Shown piece after piece: positions 63,042 to 64,000 of a stretch of DNA of 64,000 nucleotides. The stretch is from Clostridium sp. OF09-36 (GTDB lineage: Bacteria; Bacillota; Clostridia; Lachnospirales; Lachnospiraceae). The translations under genes were made by a program, and so were the position numbers. The notes beneath the pieces are model-generated. The model ran no database searches. It saw nothing but the letters and a program-made list of their open reading frames with translations, and was not told the DNA's origin. The stretch's first letter is position 1. Every line of letters begins with the position of its first letter. The stretch covers positions 186,001 through 250,000 of the forward strand of contig NZ_QUMD01000001.1 in assembly GCF_003481985.1 (NCBI RefSeq), read 5' to 3'.

Positions 63042-64000
63042 TTACTGCACGTATTCCAGTTCCGCTTTCTCAACCCAGGAGTCCACATTTTCAGCGATAA
63101 AGCTCCAGTCAAGATCCTGCGGCTTCAGAATTTCCATCATTTCCTTGATGTCGTCAGATACCTGAGCCAGTGCTTCTTTCTGGCACGGAATGGTTCCATA
63201 ATGGTTAGACCAGTCAAGCTGAACATCAGAGCTTCCCAGCCAGTTTAAAAATGCAACACAGGTATCGTACTTCTTGGTTCCGGAAGAAATTGCCAAAGAC
63301 TCTACGACAAACGGCTCGCCAACCTCCGGAGTCATGATCTGGAATTTATAATCACGCGCTTTCTGTTCCTGAAGAACACCAGATGCCCAGTGCTCATCTA
63401 ACGGTAAGCTTCCGTTGATAACATTACCGATTGCATCTTCACCACTGTCTACGATGTTGTGCGCATTACCCAGGAACTTAGAAGCGATTTCCCATCCCTC
63501 GTCAGAGATTCCCAGATCACCGTTCGGATCCGGATAACGGCTGATGATGCTGGCAAATACAGTCTTTGCAGTTCCTCCTCCCAAACGGTGTAGCTGATAC
63601 AGTCCCTTATATTCATCTTTGACCAGATCTGTCCAATCCTCCGGCATCGGACTGAAATCTGCATTTCCCATCAGAACCAGAGGTGTTGTTGTGATCGGAT
63701 AATAATATCCCTCCGGATCGATCAGGCTCTGGTCGACTCCGTCTGTCCAGTCCGGCTTCCACTGCTGTAAAAGACCATTGGCTTTTAATTTTTCGTACTC
63801 GATGTTATTCAGGCCAAAGGTAACATCGCAAAGCGGGTTATTCTTCTCAGCGATCATTCGCTCGGTAACCTCAGATGCCCCCAACGCAACCACCTCAATA
63901 TCAAAGCCTGCCTCTTTCGCTTTCTCGATCAGATACTCTGAACGTCCGTCGGTGCCGCTGTTGGTGTAGACAACCAGTTTTTCACCGGATGCATCCGAAG
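63042..64000 (-). CDS. ABC importer substrate-binding protein, N-terminus outside the window
   Basis: At least 319 residues, continuing beyond base 64000. The first visible residues are SDASGEKLVVYTNSGTDGRS, the start of a periplasmic-binding fold. The part with VVALGASEVTERMIAEKNNPL, DVTFGLNNIEYEKLKANGL and GYYYPITTTPLVLMGNAD resembles AfuA/FbpA-type iron or 2-aminoethylphosphonate binding proteins. Signal peptide and start are not visible. First known gene of the operon; the ligand cannot be named. A reading starting at 63893 is internal. Confidence 0.87.
   Translation of the reverse strand, partial: SDASGEKLVVYTNSGTDGRSEYLIEKAKEAGFDIEVVALGASEVTERMIAEKNNPLCDVTFGLNNIEYEKLKANGLLQQWKPDWTDGVDQSLIDPEGYYYPITTTPLVLMGNADFSPMPEDWTDLVKDEYKGLYQLHRLGGGTAKTVFASIISRYPDPNGDLGISDEGWEIASKFLGNAHNIVDSGEDAIGNVINGSLPLDEHWASGVLQEQKARDYKFQIMTPEVGEPFVVESLAISSGTKKYDTCVAFLNWLGSSDVQLDWSNHYGTIPCQKEALAQVSDDIKEMMEILKPQDLDWSFIAENVDSWVEKAELEYVQ

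Noticed and set aside
63042..63893. Binding-protein start at the internal ATG 63893
   Set aside because: The frame stays open to the window edge with typical binding-protein sequence (KLVVYTNSG), so the real start lies outside.

Overview
The window looks like a chromosomal segment of a spore-forming, Gram-positive anaerobe of the Lachnospiraceae / Clostridium cluster XIVa type. Reasons: moderate GC content, AGGAGG-type ribosome binding sites, many TTGACA-17-TATAAT promoters, RNase Y, a Gram-positive SOS box at recA, DUF1700, DUF1292, DUF2304 and DUF819 proteins, a CotS-family spore coat protein, and several exported proteins with aromatic-rich cell-wall-binding repeats. I cannot give the genus. 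No phage, intact IS or CRISPR array is visible.

Layout. 1-2470: tRNA genes (partial, Glu, Gln, Leu, His, Arg, Gly, Pro) around trpS. 2499-7112: a minus-strand housekeeping operon with a YfcE-like phosphodiesterase, a THUMP/RlmL-type RNA methyltransferase, a papain-like lipoprotein, the dITP/XTP pyrophosphatase RdgB and a second YfcE paralogue. 7185-12800: rhodanese, a TetR regulator and a large membrane alpha/beta hydrolase whose promoter carries two palindromic operators, a small Asn-rich repeat protein behind a sigma-G-like promoter, an NlpC/P60 hydrolase and DUF1700. 12945-19840: MBL hydrolase, M23 peptidase, a wall-binding protein, a DUF819 membrane protein, a candidate small RNA and rny. 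19877-25603: recX-recA with an SOS box, an S8 peptidase, and serC-serA behind a structured leader. 25603-30332: leuB-ilvD-ilvB. 30411-38318: two wall-binding proteins, DUF1292, cobO, a UvrD-like helicase, gltX, M18 aminopeptidase and HAD phosphatase. 38436-50927: a cell-surface polysaccharide cluster on the minus strand. 51136-58625: L,D-transpeptidase, membrane acyltransferase, phosphohexomutase, CotS-like protein and cca. 58613-64000: an ABC importer operon with a glycerophosphodiesterase and an MBL hydrolase; its binding-protein gene runs off the right end.

How the genes work together. The polysaccharide cluster has glycosyltransferases, two flippases, an ABC-2 permease, RfbC, a DegT sugar aminotransferase, an ATP-grasp ligase and an acyltransferase, mostly with start/stop overlaps. 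Together with the wall hydrolases, the L,D-transpeptidase and the wall-binding proteins, this makes the window rich in envelope functions. The serC-serA and leuB-ilvD-ilvB operons supply serine and branched-chain amino acids.

Data quality. Thirteen single-base frame breaks interrupt twelve otherwise well conserved genes. Twelve are one missing base and one is an extra base, several of them in short homopolymers. Correcting one base at each site gives a normal full-length protein every time, so I read these as probable sequencing or assembly indels. I annotate the restored genes as single CDSs and give each break point.

The most interesting non-routine signals are the Asn/Ser/Gln-rich repeat protein with a sigma-G-like promoter (10607-10972), a promoter-to-terminator RNA with no ORF (17936-18064), a structured leader before serC (25382-25463), a box (GCAATTTCC) found next to three terminators, and a 26-bp perfect palindrome inside a gene (42073-42098).
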